Below are positions 35,318 to 43,295 of a DNA stretch of 64,000 bases, piece by piece; position 1 is the first letter of the stretch; each line of letters begins with the position of its first letter. The notes under the pieces are model-generated. The model was not told the DNA's origin. It did not search any database and was given only the letters and a program-made list of their open reading frames with translations. Location of the stretch: positions 137,854 through 201,853 of the forward strand of contig JAZQJZ010000012.1 in assembly GCA_045541915.1 (NCBI GenBank), given 5' to 3'. Both the position numbers and the translations under genes were made by a program. Origin of the DNA: RGIG5579 sp045541915. GTDB taxonomy: Bacteria; Bacillota; Clostridia; Oscillospirales; SIG627.

Positions 35318-35947
35318 ATGGTAGAAGGCAAAAAGCCTATCAAAAATGGAATGGATCGCTTAAAAGCCCTTATTTTCAATGATTATCGCTTCAAAACGCA
35401 ACATCAATACAAAAATGCGAAAAGCAATTATGGCATATGGAAAGCAGCTCGTGATCTGGCCCTAATTGACATCTTAGTAAGTACCGGCATACGAATTGCA
35501 GAAGCATCAAATATATCGTTAGACGACATCATAATATCAGAACGCACTATTTTAATTCATGGAAAAGGGCGTAAGCAAAGGTTAATATATATTTCTTGTT
35601 CTGAAACTTGGACAAACTTAATGCAATGGATTAAGTTAAGAAAGTCTTGCATTACCAATACCAATAAAATCTTTATTAACCGTTACGGTGAGCAATTGAG
35701 CATACATGGGATCGAGTACATATACAACAATCTAAAAACACGGGCTGGAATCAATTCGCAATCCACTCCCCATTATCTGCGACACACTTTTGCTACAAAT
35801 CTTTTAGCAAACGGAGCTGATTTGCGATCTGTTCAAGAAATACTGGGACACAGCAGTGTTTCAACTACAGAAATATACACAGAGGTAACAACCAAAAGAA
35901 AAAACCAAGTCTTAAACAAATACAATTACAGAAACAGATTAATATAA
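35318..35947 (+). CDS. Short tyrosine recombinase, catalytic domain only
   Basis: 209 aa carrying the complete catalytic set: Arg59 (STGIRIAE), Lys83 (HGKGRK), His152-x-x-Arg155 (HYLRH), His178 (GHSS) and Tyr187 (TEIY). The N-terminal core-binding (SAM-like) domain of XerC/D-type enzymes is missing. No ribosome binding site precedes the ATG at 35318, so the gene may be N-terminally truncated, although stand-alone recombinases of about 200 aa (FimB type) exist. It is the only intact-looking recombinase in the island. Base composition is AT-richer than in the flanking core genes. Confidence 0.75.
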   Translation: MVEGKKPIKNGMDRLKALIFNDYRFKTQHQYKNAKSNYGIWKAARDLALIDILVSTGIRIAEASNISLDDIIISERTILIHGKGRKQRLIYISCSETWTNLMQWIKLRKSCITNTNKIFINRYGEQLSIHGIEYIYNNLKTRAGINSQSTPHYLRHTFATNLLANGADLRSVQEILGHSSVSTTEIYTEVTTKRKNQVLNKYNYRNRLI

Positions 35948-35956
35948 CCCAATTAT

Positions 35957-35997
35957 CACACAAAAGAGTTGATTTGTTTCGATTTGTGTGGTAAACT
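35957..35997 (+). promoter_or_regulatory. Promoter with embedded inverted repeat, DUF3990 operon
   Basis: TTGATT (35969-35974) and TAAACT (35992-35997) with a 17-bp spacer. An inverted repeat CACACAAA (35957-35964)/TTTGTGTG (35983-35990) spans the -35 and spacer, as an operator of an autoregulated operon would. Confidence 0.55.
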
Positions 35998-36001
35998 ATA
36001 G

Positions 36002-36310
36002 ATGGTGATGAGTATGATTATAAATTCAGTCCTCAAAAACGAGGCAATTCGCAATGAACAAATGATATGCGAATACGAAAAATTGATCTCGGAACTGCCG
36101 AAGGGTTCTTTGATTTGCCGTAAGAAGGAATACTATTACTTGAAATATCGAAAAGACGGCAAGGTATGCGATGAGTACATCGGTAAGGACCCCGAGATCG
36201 TAGAGACAATCAAAGAGCAAATTGAGCGCCGAAAGCATTATGAAAAAATGCTCTCGGCATTAAAGAGGGAGAAAAAAACGATAACAAAGATGATGGAGGG
36301 GTTACAATGA
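36002..36310 (+). CDS. Small unknown protein, first gene of the DUF3990 operon
   Basis: The 102-aa basic protein has an N-terminal helix, a short strand region (SLICRKKEYYYLKYRKDGKVCDEYIGKD, about 37-64) and a C-terminal coiled coil rich in Lys and Glu. The start may instead be the ATG at 36014. It overlaps the DUF3990 gene by 4 bp (ATGA). The family is not recognised; by position it could be the DNA-binding regulator or antitoxin of the operon. Confidence 0.65.
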   Translation: MVMSMIINSVLKNEAIRNEQMICEYEKLISELPKGSLICRKKEYYYLKYRKDGKVCDEYIGKDPEIVETIKEQIERRKHYEKMLSALKREKKTITKMMEGLQ

Positions 36311-36792
36311 TTTTATATCATGGAAATACCGATCTCATAGATCAGCCTGAAATTCGGGTGGGCGAGGTCTTTTTGGATTTCGGTGTTGGTTTTTATACCA
36401 CCACTTCCTACGAGCAAGCGGAGCGTTGGGCAAGAATTAAAATGCGCAGAAATAATACAAATATTGGATACGTATCCATTTATGAGTTTGATTTCGAACA
36501 AGCAAAGAAAGATTTGAAAATCAAGCGTTTTGAAACCGCAGATGAAGAATGGCTGAATTTCGTCGTAAAAAATCGAAACGGAGAAAAAGCGGATGACTCT
36601 GCCGACCTCCACATCGGTCCGGTTGCCGACGATAACGTGTATCAGTCAATCCGACTGTTTGAAACAGGCGCTGTGGATGCGGAATATACTGTAAAAAAGC
36701 TGAAAATTGAAGTGCTACACGATCAATGGACTTTGCACACGGACAAAATCTTAAAGTATCTTACCTTCGTGGAAGCAAAAGAAATCAAATAG
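36307..36792 (+). CDS. DUF3990 protein (ADP-ribosyltransferase-like)
   Basis: The 161-aa protein has the DUF3990 pattern: ILYHGNTDLIDQPEI at the N terminus, LDFGVGFYTTTSYEQAERWA (about 23-42), then DEEWLNFVVKNR (about 79-90) and DLHIGPVADDNV (about 99-110). The YHG...GFYTT architecture is reminiscent of the ADP-ribosyltransferase fold, so it may modify a nucleic acid or protein using NAD. It is co-transcribed with a DUF3791 gene, a recurrent pairing that suggests a toxin-antitoxin-like unit; this role is inference. Confidence 0.85.
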   Translation: MILYHGNTDLIDQPEIRVGEVFLDFGVGFYTTTSYEQAERWARIKMRRNNTNIGYVSIYEFDFEQAKKDLKIKRFETADEEWLNFVVKNRNGEKADDSADLHIGPVADDNVYQSIRLFETGAVDAEYTVKKLKIEVLHDQWTLHTDKILKYLTFVEAKEIK

Positions 36793-36802
36793 GAGGAGCA
36801 GA

Positions 36803-37039
36803 ATGGGACAGGAACAATTTGCGGCAATGATGCCCTATATCAGCGCCGATTTGGTGCGCCTTATTTCAGAAAAGCAGAATATACCGAGCGAAGAAGCAAT
36901 TGCAAAGCTTTACGCTTCCAAACTTTACGAAGCACTGGAAAAGGAAGAAACGAAGGTTTGGCAATATAGCACTCAAATGCTCTATTCCCTATTGGAGCAA
37001 GAGGAAAAGAACGGAACCATTCAGTTCCCTGATGTATAA
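36803..37039 (+). CDS. Small unknown protein of the DUF3990 operon
   Basis: A 78-aa acidic, helical protein with ISADLVRLISEKQNIPSEEAIAKLYASKLYEALEKEETKVW. The helix pattern is like that of DUF3791 proteins, so it may be a second, divergent member. AGGAGG lies a few bases upstream of the ATG. The gaps of 10 bp and 12 bp to its neighbours show operon membership. Confidence 0.7.
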   Translation: MGQEQFAAMMPYISADLVRLISEKQNIPSEEAIAKLYASKLYEALEKEETKVWQYSTQMLYSLLEQEEKNGTIQFPDV

Positions 37040-37051
37040 GGAGTGAGATTT

Positions 37052-37267
37052 ATGAGTAAAGAAATGACCTTTACCGTGTTTTGTCTTGAGAGTTATAAAA
37101 GACACCGTGGTCTCACCGGTAAAGCGGTAGCAAAACTCTTCCGCGATTACGGCGTGTTCGATTATATTTATGAATTCTATGACGTGCTTCACACGACAGG
37201 ACACAACTATATCAACAACGATATTGATATTTATCTGAAATCCAGAGGGGCAGTCATATCCGCCTAA
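37052..37267 (+). CDS. DUF3791 domain-containing protein
   Basis: A 71-aa protein with the DUF3791 pattern: helical N-terminal part, CLESYKRHRGLTGKAVAKLFRDYGVFDYIYEFYDVLHTTG and a C-terminal DIYLKSRGA. The start is ATG at 37052, 8 nt after AAGGAG. DUF3791 genes typically sit next to DUF3990 genes; one may neutralise the other. Confidence 0.85.
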   Translation: MSKEMTFTVFCLESYKRHRGLTGKAVAKLFRDYGVFDYIYEFYDVLHTTGHNYINNDIDIYLKSRGAVISA

Positions 37268-37301
37268 TATGATAAGAAAGTATATAGTCAAGGAGATCTC
37301 A

Positions 37302-38297
37302 ATGAAATTTATTCGTTATATCAACGGTTTGCTTGCGGTTATCTTTCTGCTTACTGCACTTTCTTTTGCAGTATATGCAGAAGAGGCATCCTCCACTGTT
37401 GACATTGAAAATAGCACAACTCAAACGCAAGAAGCAGACTCACAAGATAATTTCAGCAGGGATGACGATCAGAAACAACTGGAAGAATCATTGGCTTTAA
37501 ACAAAGAATTGCTGAATGTGTACCAAACCTGGACGGCTATTATTAGTATCGTCTTGATTCTTGTTACAATTTTTGGAATCGCATTTCCGTTATATTCCAA
37601 TTCTCAAATTGATAAAAAGATCAACAAAGCCACAAAGAAGCTGCGAGAAGAAACCGAGAATATACTGGAGAAAAATGTTTGCATGAACAATGCGCTTATG
37701 TTATCCGCATCCGGAGATCATTGGGCATCTAACGAAATCCTGAAAGATATTTTGAAACAAGATCAGCAAAATTCATATCTTCATTTACTGATCGGAAGAA
37801 ACTATTTTTTGCAGTATGAAGGTGAAAATTCACCTCAAAAACTGGATGACCAAGATTTGAAAAACATTGAAGATGCCATAAATCATTATCTGTTTGTTGC
37901 AAGCCATTCCAAAACGGAAGACAAATACTACGAATTAGGCGTAATTTTTCCAAATAGCATTATCCATGAACTGTGTATGCTTACCATGAAACTCCTTAAG
38001 CATTCCATGGAGGGGCAATGTGCCAATTATCATAAACTCACGGTATCTGTTATCAAAGCAATTGAAAAAGTTCTTGGAATCAAAACTTTTGATGATATCG
38101 CAAACGGCGAACCAACCGACGTGCATATTATGAATTACATCATCCTGAATCACGAATTGGCAAAGAGCTATGTGCATTTTGGCAACGTAAAAGCCAAGGA
38201 ACAATACTTATATGCTTTAAAGTTATATTCCATCTCGGCAGATATGAACTATGAAGACGAGATAAAAGCGTGCAAAGCCGCCCTCTCCAAGTTATGA
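37302..38297 (+). CDS. Unknown membrane protein with coiled coil and TPR-like helices
   Basis: The 331-aa protein begins with a signal-like hydrophobic segment (about 8-27). An acidic Ser/Thr/Gln linker (about 28-60), a transmembrane helix (about 79-101, TAIISIVLILVTIFGIAFPLY), a charged coiled coil and a helical-repeat region (about 140-331) follow. The start is ATG at 37302 after AAGGAGAT. It is 34 bp after the DUF3791 gene, so it may be the last gene of that operon. Its function is not recognised. Confidence 0.65.
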   Translation: MKFIRYINGLLAVIFLLTALSFAVYAEEASSTVDIENSTTQTQEADSQDNFSRDDDQKQLEESLALNKELLNVYQTWTAIISIVLILVTIFGIAFPLYSNSQIDKKINKATKKLREETENILEKNVCMNNALMLSASGDHWASNEILKDILKQDQQNSYLHLLIGRNYFLQYEGENSPQKLDDQDLKNIEDAINHYLFVASHSKTEDKYYELGVIFPNSIIHELCMLTMKLLKHSMEGQCANYHKLTVSVIKAIEKVLGIKTFDDIANGEPTDVHIMNYIILNHELAKSYVHFGNVKAKEQYLYALKLYSISADMNYEDEIKACKAALSKL

Positions 38298-38344
38298 GTT
38301 CCCTTTCGCACATTTAATGCATTCCAACTGCAATGCTCTGTATA

Positions 38345-38386
38345 AAAGGAACTGCTTCTCTAAATTATGAGAAGCAGTTCCTTTAT
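38345..38386 (+). terminator. Terminator of the DUF3990 operon
   Basis: AAAGGAACTGCTTCTC/GAGAAGCAGTTCCTTT perfect 16-bp stem with an 8-nt loop. Confidence 0.85.
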
Positions 38387-38452
38387 GCTTTGGTTTCATA
38401 TTGTATCATCCGGGGAATATTGCAATCTTATCAAGCTTTTTCTTTATAAAAA

Positions 38453-38986
38453 TTACTTGTATAGAGAATATACTCCTACCCCATCAACATCAGTACGCAA
38501 AACAACTTTTTCTTCTACCAACCGATCCAGCATTGCAACCGTTTGAGCCTTACTAACATCAAAATACACTGCGGCATCGTATGCTGTAATGTTTATTGTT
38601 GCTCTTATGTAATCAAGCAAATTCTGCTCTGTAAGCCCCAAAGGCGCGATGCCACAATCAAACGTGACTCCTTTTCCATTTTTGATTGCTTCAAAAATAT
38701 CTGAATACGTATCCTTAAACTTCTTTAACTCCAGTAGGGTTGCCTTATTCGCTTCCCCTATATCATTTTTATTTTGATCCAACTTGTGCTGAAAGAAAAC
38801 AACGACAATCGGAATACAAATCGTAGCAATCGCACCAACCCATCCTGCAACAGCAGAGATAGCATCCCAATTGTTATCCAAAGTAGGAGCATAAGTTATT
38901 TTGAATCCTAAAAGTGCCAAAATAATAACAGCAACAATCTCCATCATCACCAGCCAAAACAGCGACGATCTAAAAAACTTCTTCAT
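38453..38986 (-). CDS. Unknown membrane protein with C-terminal winged-helix-like domain
   Basis: The 177-aa protein has two N-terminal transmembrane helices (about 9-30 and 43-66), a charged segment, and a C-terminal region (about 120-177) with ITAYDAAVYFDVSKAQTVAMLDRLVEEKVVLRTDVDG, which reads like a winged HTH. Start at ATG after GAGG. Convergent with the preceding gene and the last gene before the right island boundary. I do not recognise a family. Confidence 0.65.
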   Translation of the reverse strand: MKKFFRSSLFWLVMMEIVAVIILALLGFKITYAPTLDNNWDAISAVAGWVGAIATICIPIVVVFFQHKLDQNKNDIGEANKATLLELKKFKDTYSDIFEAIKNGKGVTFDCGIAPLGLTEQNLLDYIRATINITAYDAAVYFDVSKAQTVAMLDRLVEEKVVLRTDVDGVGVYSLYK

Positions 38987-39063
38987 AACACACCTCTATT
39001 TGATTAAAACGATATTGGTCAGTGCTTTCGGACCTGTAACAAGCATTCTTCCATCCTAATCAT

Positions 39064-39093
39064 ATTATACCGAAATATAGCCTGAGAAGTCAA
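39064..39093 (-). promoter_or_regulatory. Promoter of the membrane/winged-helix gene
   Basis: On the minus strand TTGACT (39088-39093) and TATAAT (39064-39069) with an 18-bp spacer. The -35 begins 6 bp from repeat copy B. Confidence 0.65.
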
Positions 39094-39099
39094 TTGTTT

Positions 39100-39225
39100 A
39101 AGGCAAACAGTCTAAATGACTGTTTGGTAGCCGACGGGTGCGAAGGCGGGTACCGTGAGCCGTGCGGAGCGGTCGCCGAGCAGTGGGGATTTGCAGCGCA
39201 AAGTCCTGTCCCGTCATCCGCACCA
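39100..39225. repeat. 126-bp structured repeat, copy B, at the right island end
   Basis: Same length as copy A with about six substitutions, ending in a perfect tRNA-Leu 3' end (39208-39225). The inverted T-arm found before copy A is absent here. The GC-rich stems are mostly retained. Confidence 0.8.
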
Positions 39226-39267
39226 ACAAAACGGATACCGAAAAATCGGTATCCGTTTTTTGCTTTG
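39208..39267. repeat. attR: displaced tRNA-Leu 3' end plus terminator
   Basis: GTCCCGTCATCCGCACCA is identical to the tRNA 3' end and is followed by the same ACGGATACCGA...TCGGTATCCGTTTTTTGCTTT terminator. The 5-nt loop reads AAAAA here and TTTTT in the left copy. This fits the displaced original chromosomal tRNA end after integration. Confidence 0.75.
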
Positions 39268-39283
39268 TATGTTGATTCTTTTT

Positions 39284-40036
39284 TTATCCCAGGAGGACAT
39301 CGAAAACCAGCATGAGACAAAAGCCAACCAAAAGCGCATAGGTGGCACCTCTTTGGCTACCGTGAGCGTGGGTCTCGGGAATCATTTCATCGCTGATGAC
39401 ATAGAGCATCGTGCCGCCGGCATAGGCCAGGGCAAACGGAAGAATGGCAGAAGCGAGATTGACGGCAAAATATCCCAGGAGAGTCCCTGCCACTTCCACC
39501 AAGCCGGTGAGAAGCGCGCAGATGAAGGTTTTACGAGGTGAGACCCCGGCAGCGAGCATGGGACCGATGATCACCATTCCCTCGGGAATATTCTGTAATG
39601 CGATACCGCCGGCAATAAGAAGCGCTTGGGAAGAATCCCCGGTGCCGAAGCTGACACCGGCCGCAATCCCCTCCGGCAGGTTATGAATGGCAATGGCAGA
39701 AACAAAAAGCAACACTTTTCCGAGCTTTGCATTGTAATGCACTTCATTCTCTTCCCCGGCAAGCTTATGAAGATGAGGTACCAGGCGATCCACAAGATTC
39801 AAACATACCGCGCCGGCAAAAATACCGGTGACAGCATAAAGAAGTCCCCAATCTCCTCCATATTCCACAGAGGGAATCACCAGCCCCAGCACCGCGGCAG
39901 CCAGCATTACACCGGCGGCAAAGGAAAGCACAATATCCGAAAAACGGTGAGACATTTTTTTGAACAAAAATCCCACCAGCGATCCAAAGACCGTTGCGCC
40001 GCCTACTCCCAGCGCAGTCAAAAGTACCAGTTCCAT
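39284..40036 (-). CDS. ZIP-family metal transporter
   Basis: A 250-aa divalent metal importer with about eight membrane helices and the ZIP signatures HNLPEGIAAGV (about 136-146) and QNIPEGMVI (about 167-175). The cytosolic loop carries HLHKLAGEENEVHYN. The start is ATG at 40036 with AAAGG upstream. It is the first chromosomal gene to the right of the island, with its 3' end only about 17 bp from attR. Confidence 0.92.
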   Translation of the reverse strand: MELVLLTALGVGGATVFGSLVGFLFKKMSHRFSDIVLSFAAGVMLAAAVLGLVIPSVEYGGDWGLLYAVTGIFAGAVCLNLVDRLVPHLHKLAGEENEVHYNAKLGKVLLFVSAIAIHNLPEGIAAGVSFGTGDSSQALLIAGGIALQNIPEGMVIIGPMLAAGVSPRKTFICALLTGLVEVAGTLLGYFAVNLASAILPFALAYAGGTMLYVISDEMIPETHAHGSQRGATYALLVGFCLMLVFDVLLG

Positions 40037-40132
40037 ACTCTTTTCCTTTCCAAAAAACGCTTTCACTTTCCAAAAAAGGAGAAAAAGGCTCTCTTTTTTT
40101 GTTTGATTTATTTATTATTTTAGGTTGCCTTC

Positions 40133-40162
40133 ATTATATCGATTGGCACTTTTAGTGTCAAT
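40133..40162 (-). promoter_or_regulatory. ZIP transporter promoter with embedded operator-like repeat
   Basis: On the minus strand TTGACA (40156-40161) and TATAAT (40133-40138) with a 17-bp spacer. The inverted repeat ATTGGCAC/GTGTCAAT (40142-40149, 40155-40162) overlaps the -35 and spacer, a position suited to a metal-responsive repressor. Confidence 0.65.
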
Positions 40163-40213
40163 AGCCAACTCCCTTAAAACAATTCGGTTTAACCGCTGAT
40201 AACCCCAATTTCC

Positions 40214-40242
40214 TTGACAACAAAATATGGGTATGGTATATT
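40214..40242 (+). promoter_or_regulatory. Promoter of the GH2 beta-galactosidase gene
   Basis: TTGACA (40214-40219) and TATATT (40237-40242) with a 17-bp spacer, 18 bp before the start codon, so the leader is very short. Confidence 0.75.
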
Positions 40243-40260
40243 TTTTAGCGAGGTGAGACT

Positions 40261-43092
40261 ATGAGAATTTACGAAAACAGACAAAAAACAAGTGAAAACC
40301 GTTTACCCCCCAGAAGTCACTATATTCCCGGAGGAAAGTCCGAATATACCCTCCTGAACGGCACTTGGAATTTTGCATATTTTAAGAGAGATATCGATGT
40401 TCCGGAAACGATCGAAAACTGGGATTCGATTCCCGTGCCTTCTTGCTGGCAACTTTACGGCTATGAATCTCCCAATTACACCAATGTGAACTATCCCTAT
40501 CCCTGTGATCCCCCTTATGTTCCCGATGACAACCCTTGCGGTGTTTACCAAAGAAGCTTTTTTGTTTCCAAGCTTTGGGGAAAAATGTATCTTCACTTTG
40601 AGGGAGTTTCCTCCTGTGCCTTCGTTTCTGTGAACGGAACGGAAATCGGATTTACCCAAGGAAGCCGACTGGGTGCAGAATTTGATATTACCGATACAGT
40701 GGTAGAGGGTGAAAATATTTTGACCGTCAAGGTCTTAAAGTGGTGTTGCGGCAGTTACCTGGAAGATCAGGACGCTTTCCGCTACAACGGTATTTTCCGG
40801 GATGTTTATCTGCTTCAGCGTCCCCAGGGGCACCTGGGCGACATTGAGATCCTGCCCAATGATAAAACCATCAAGATCCGCCTGAACGGCAAAGCCAAGG
40901 TTCGTATTCTGGAAAAGGAAAATGAACTGTTTGGCGGAGAAATGGAAAACGAAATGGATTTTTCTCCCCAGGATCCTATTTTATGGAATGCAGAAAAACC
41001 CTTCCTTTACACCGTTATATTGGAACGGAACGGCGAAGAGATCACCCTTCGCACCGGCTTGAGAAAAATCGAGATTTCCGATCGGTTTGAGCTTTTGATC
41101 AACGGTGTTTCCGTGAAGCTCCACGGCGTGAATCATCACGATACCTCAAAATTTGGAGGTTGGTGCCAATCCGGAGAGGATCTGCGACACGACCTTGAAA
41201 AAATGAAGGAATTGAACATCAACTGCATCCGTACCTCCCATTACCCTCCCTCTCCTAAATTTATGGAAATGTGCGACGAAATGGGATTTTACGTGATTTG
41301 TGAAACGGACATTGAAACCCACGGCTTCATCCGCCGGTTCCCCAATGTAAAATACGGCTATGACGTGGAGACCGGTGATTGGCCCTGCACCGATCCGGAA
41401 TGGAAAAAAGAATTTCTGGAAAGAATGGTGCGTATGGTGGAGGAATTCAAGAACTTTCCCAGCATCATTATGTGGTCCACCGGCAACGAAAGCGGTCACG
41501 GCACAAACCAGGCGAATATGATCCGCTGGACCAAAAAGAGAGATCACACAAGACTTCTCCACGCAGAAGAGGCCTCTCGAAAAGGAGAATTCCGCAATCC
41601 CGATGTGTATTCCAGAATGTACTCCTCTTTGAAATTACTGGAGGAATATGCCAACAACGACGACATTGATATGCCGGTCTTCCTTTGCGAATACGCTCAC
41701 GCAATGGGCAACGGCCCCGGAGATGTTTACGATTACAGTGAACTGATAGACCGTTATCCCAAACTCATCGGCGGATGCATCTGGGAATGGGCAGATCACG
41801 TGGTAACCGACAAGGACGGTGTGGAGCGTTACGGCGGCGATTTCAAGGATGAATTGACCTCCGACTCCAATTTCTGCTGCGACGGATTACTCTTTGCCGA
41901 TCGGTCCTACAAAGCCGGTACCTTGGAGGCAAAATATGCCTTCCAGCCTATGAAGACCCGTTTGGAAAAGGATGTTCTTTGGGTTTATAACCGCTTGGAC
42001 TTTACCAATCTGGACGAATACGCCTTCCGATATGAAATTCAGGTGGATGGCAAATGCATCAAAACCGAATCCCTCTCCCTTTCTGTGACACCTCACAGTG
42101 AAGTACCCGTTACCATCTCTTATCCTGAAGATACCGTCAAGCTCGGCGCATATCTGAACACTTACCTGGAAAAGGACGGCTTGGTTTATGCACTGACCCA
42201 GCATCCTCTTTCCTGCCCCATGGAAAATGAGGAAGCAGGAGAGCTTCTCATTCCCAAGGAAACCAAGGAAGACTTTCTTTTCGCAGGAGACGGCTTTTCC
42301 TATACCTTCTCCAAGCACTATGGCACCTTTACCTCCCTTGTTGTTAACTCCCATGAGCAAATGATGAAGAAGGCTGCACTTTCCGCGTTCCGCGCGCCTA
42401 CGGATAATGATCGCAAGATCAAAGCACTCTGGATGCTGGAGAACATTTGGCAAGGCGAAAACATCAATGTCTCCTTCTCAAAGGTTTACGACTGTAAAAT
42501 GGAAGACGGCATCATTTCCGTGACCGGTTCGTTAGCCGGTGTTTCCCGCACTCCCTTTTTCCGTTACACGCTGAAGGTCTTTGTGGAACAGAGCGGACGG
42601 ATCCATTTTGATCTGGAGGGCAAGGTGAGAGAAGACGCCTTCTTCCTGCCTCGACTGGGCTTTGACTTTACATTGCCTGCTGCCTCTCATCACTTCCGTT
42701 ATTTTGCCCACGGTCCTTACGAAAGCTACTGTGATATGAACCATGCTTCTCCCATAGGCCTTTATGAAAGCGATGCAGAAAAAGAATACGTGCCTTACGT
42801 ATTCCCACAAGAGCACGGCAATCATTTCGGTGCAAAGCTCCTGGAGATCGGAGACCTGGTGTTCCGTGGAAAAGACCGTTTTGAATTCTGTGTTTCTCAT
42901 TACAAGGCAGAGGATCTTTACCGGGCAAAGCACACGGATGAACTGAAAAAAGACGGCAACGTTCATTTGCGCATCGACTACAAGGTATCCGGTGTCGGTT
43001 CCGGCGCCTGTGGTCCTGCTTTGAATGAAAAATACCGTTTATCAGACAAAAGCATTGCATTTTCATTTACAATTGAACCGACAAAAGCCTGA
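40261..43092 (+). CDS. Beta-galactosidase, glycoside hydrolase family 2 (LacZ type)
   Basis: The 943-aa cytoplasmic enzyme has a jelly-roll sugar-binding domain (about 20-180), an immunoglobulin-like domain, a TIM barrel (about 265-550) and the C-terminal small-chain domain (about 680-940). The acid/base Glu is in GNESGHG (near 410) and the nucleophile Glu in FLCEYAHAMGNG (near 476). HGVNHHDT and TSHYPP barrel motifs are also present. No signal peptide is seen, so it cleaves imported beta-galactosides. It is monocistronic, between its own promoter and terminator. Confidence 0.93.
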   Translation: MRIYENRQKTSENRLPPRSHYIPGGKSEYTLLNGTWNFAYFKRDIDVPETIENWDSIPVPSCWQLYGYESPNYTNVNYPYPCDPPYVPDDNPCGVYQRSFFVSKLWGKMYLHFEGVSSCAFVSVNGTEIGFTQGSRLGAEFDITDTVVEGENILTVKVLKWCCGSYLEDQDAFRYNGIFRDVYLLQRPQGHLGDIEILPNDKTIKIRLNGKAKVRILEKENELFGGEMENEMDFSPQDPILWNAEKPFLYTVILERNGEEITLRTGLRKIEISDRFELLINGVSVKLHGVNHHDTSKFGGWCQSGEDLRHDLEKMKELNINCIRTSHYPPSPKFMEMCDEMGFYVICETDIETHGFIRRFPNVKYGYDVETGDWPCTDPEWKKEFLERMVRMVEEFKNFPSIIMWSTGNESGHGTNQANMIRWTKKRDHTRLLHAEEASRKGEFRNPDVYSRMYSSLKLLEEYANNDDIDMPVFLCEYAHAMGNGPGDVYDYSELIDRYPKLIGGCIWEWADHVVTDKDGVERYGGDFKDELTSDSNFCCDGLLFADRSYKAGTLEAKYAFQPMKTRLEKDVLWVYNRLDFTNLDEYAFRYEIQVDGKCIKTESLSLSVTPHSEVPVTISYPEDTVKLGAYLNTYLEKDGLVYALTQHPLSCPMENEEAGELLIPKETKEDFLFAGDGFSYTFSKHYGTFTSLVVNSHEQMMKKAALSAFRAPTDNDRKIKALWMLENIWQGENINVSFSKVYDCKMEDGIISVTGSLAGVSRTPFFRYTLKVFVEQSGRIHFDLEGKVREDAFFLPRLGFDFTLPAASHHFRYFAHGPYESYCDMNHASPIGLYESDAEKEYVPYVFPQEHGNHFGAKLLEIGDLVFRGKDRFEFCVSHYKAEDLYRAKHTDELKKDGNVHLRIDYKVSGVGSGACGPALNEKYRLSDKSIAFSFTIEPTKA

Positions 43093-43097
43093 TATTC

Positions 43098-43133
43098 AGA
43101 AAGCCACACCCAATTGTGTGGCTTTCTTTTTTT
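43098..43133 (+). terminator. Terminator of the GH2 gene
   Basis: AGAAAGCCACAC/GTGTGGCTTTCT 12-bp stem plus seven T residues. Confidence 0.9.
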
Positions 43134-43169
43134 CGGCTGTATGAAAAAGCTGTCTTTTTCCCAAAACAG

Positions 43170-43199
43170 TTGACTTTCCTCGACAAAATATGGTACAAT
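43170..43199 (+). promoter_or_regulatory. Promoter of the sugar transferase gene
   Basis: TTGACT (43170-43175) and TACAAT (43194-43199), 18-bp spacer, giving a leader of about 90 nt. Confidence 0.65.
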
Positions 43200-43295
43200 G
43201 CTGAAAAGGATGCTTTCATTTTTTGTGAGTTTTTTCTTCCTTTTTCGAGAGCTTCATCGGTTTTTAACCGAAACAATTACGAGGATGGTGATTTT

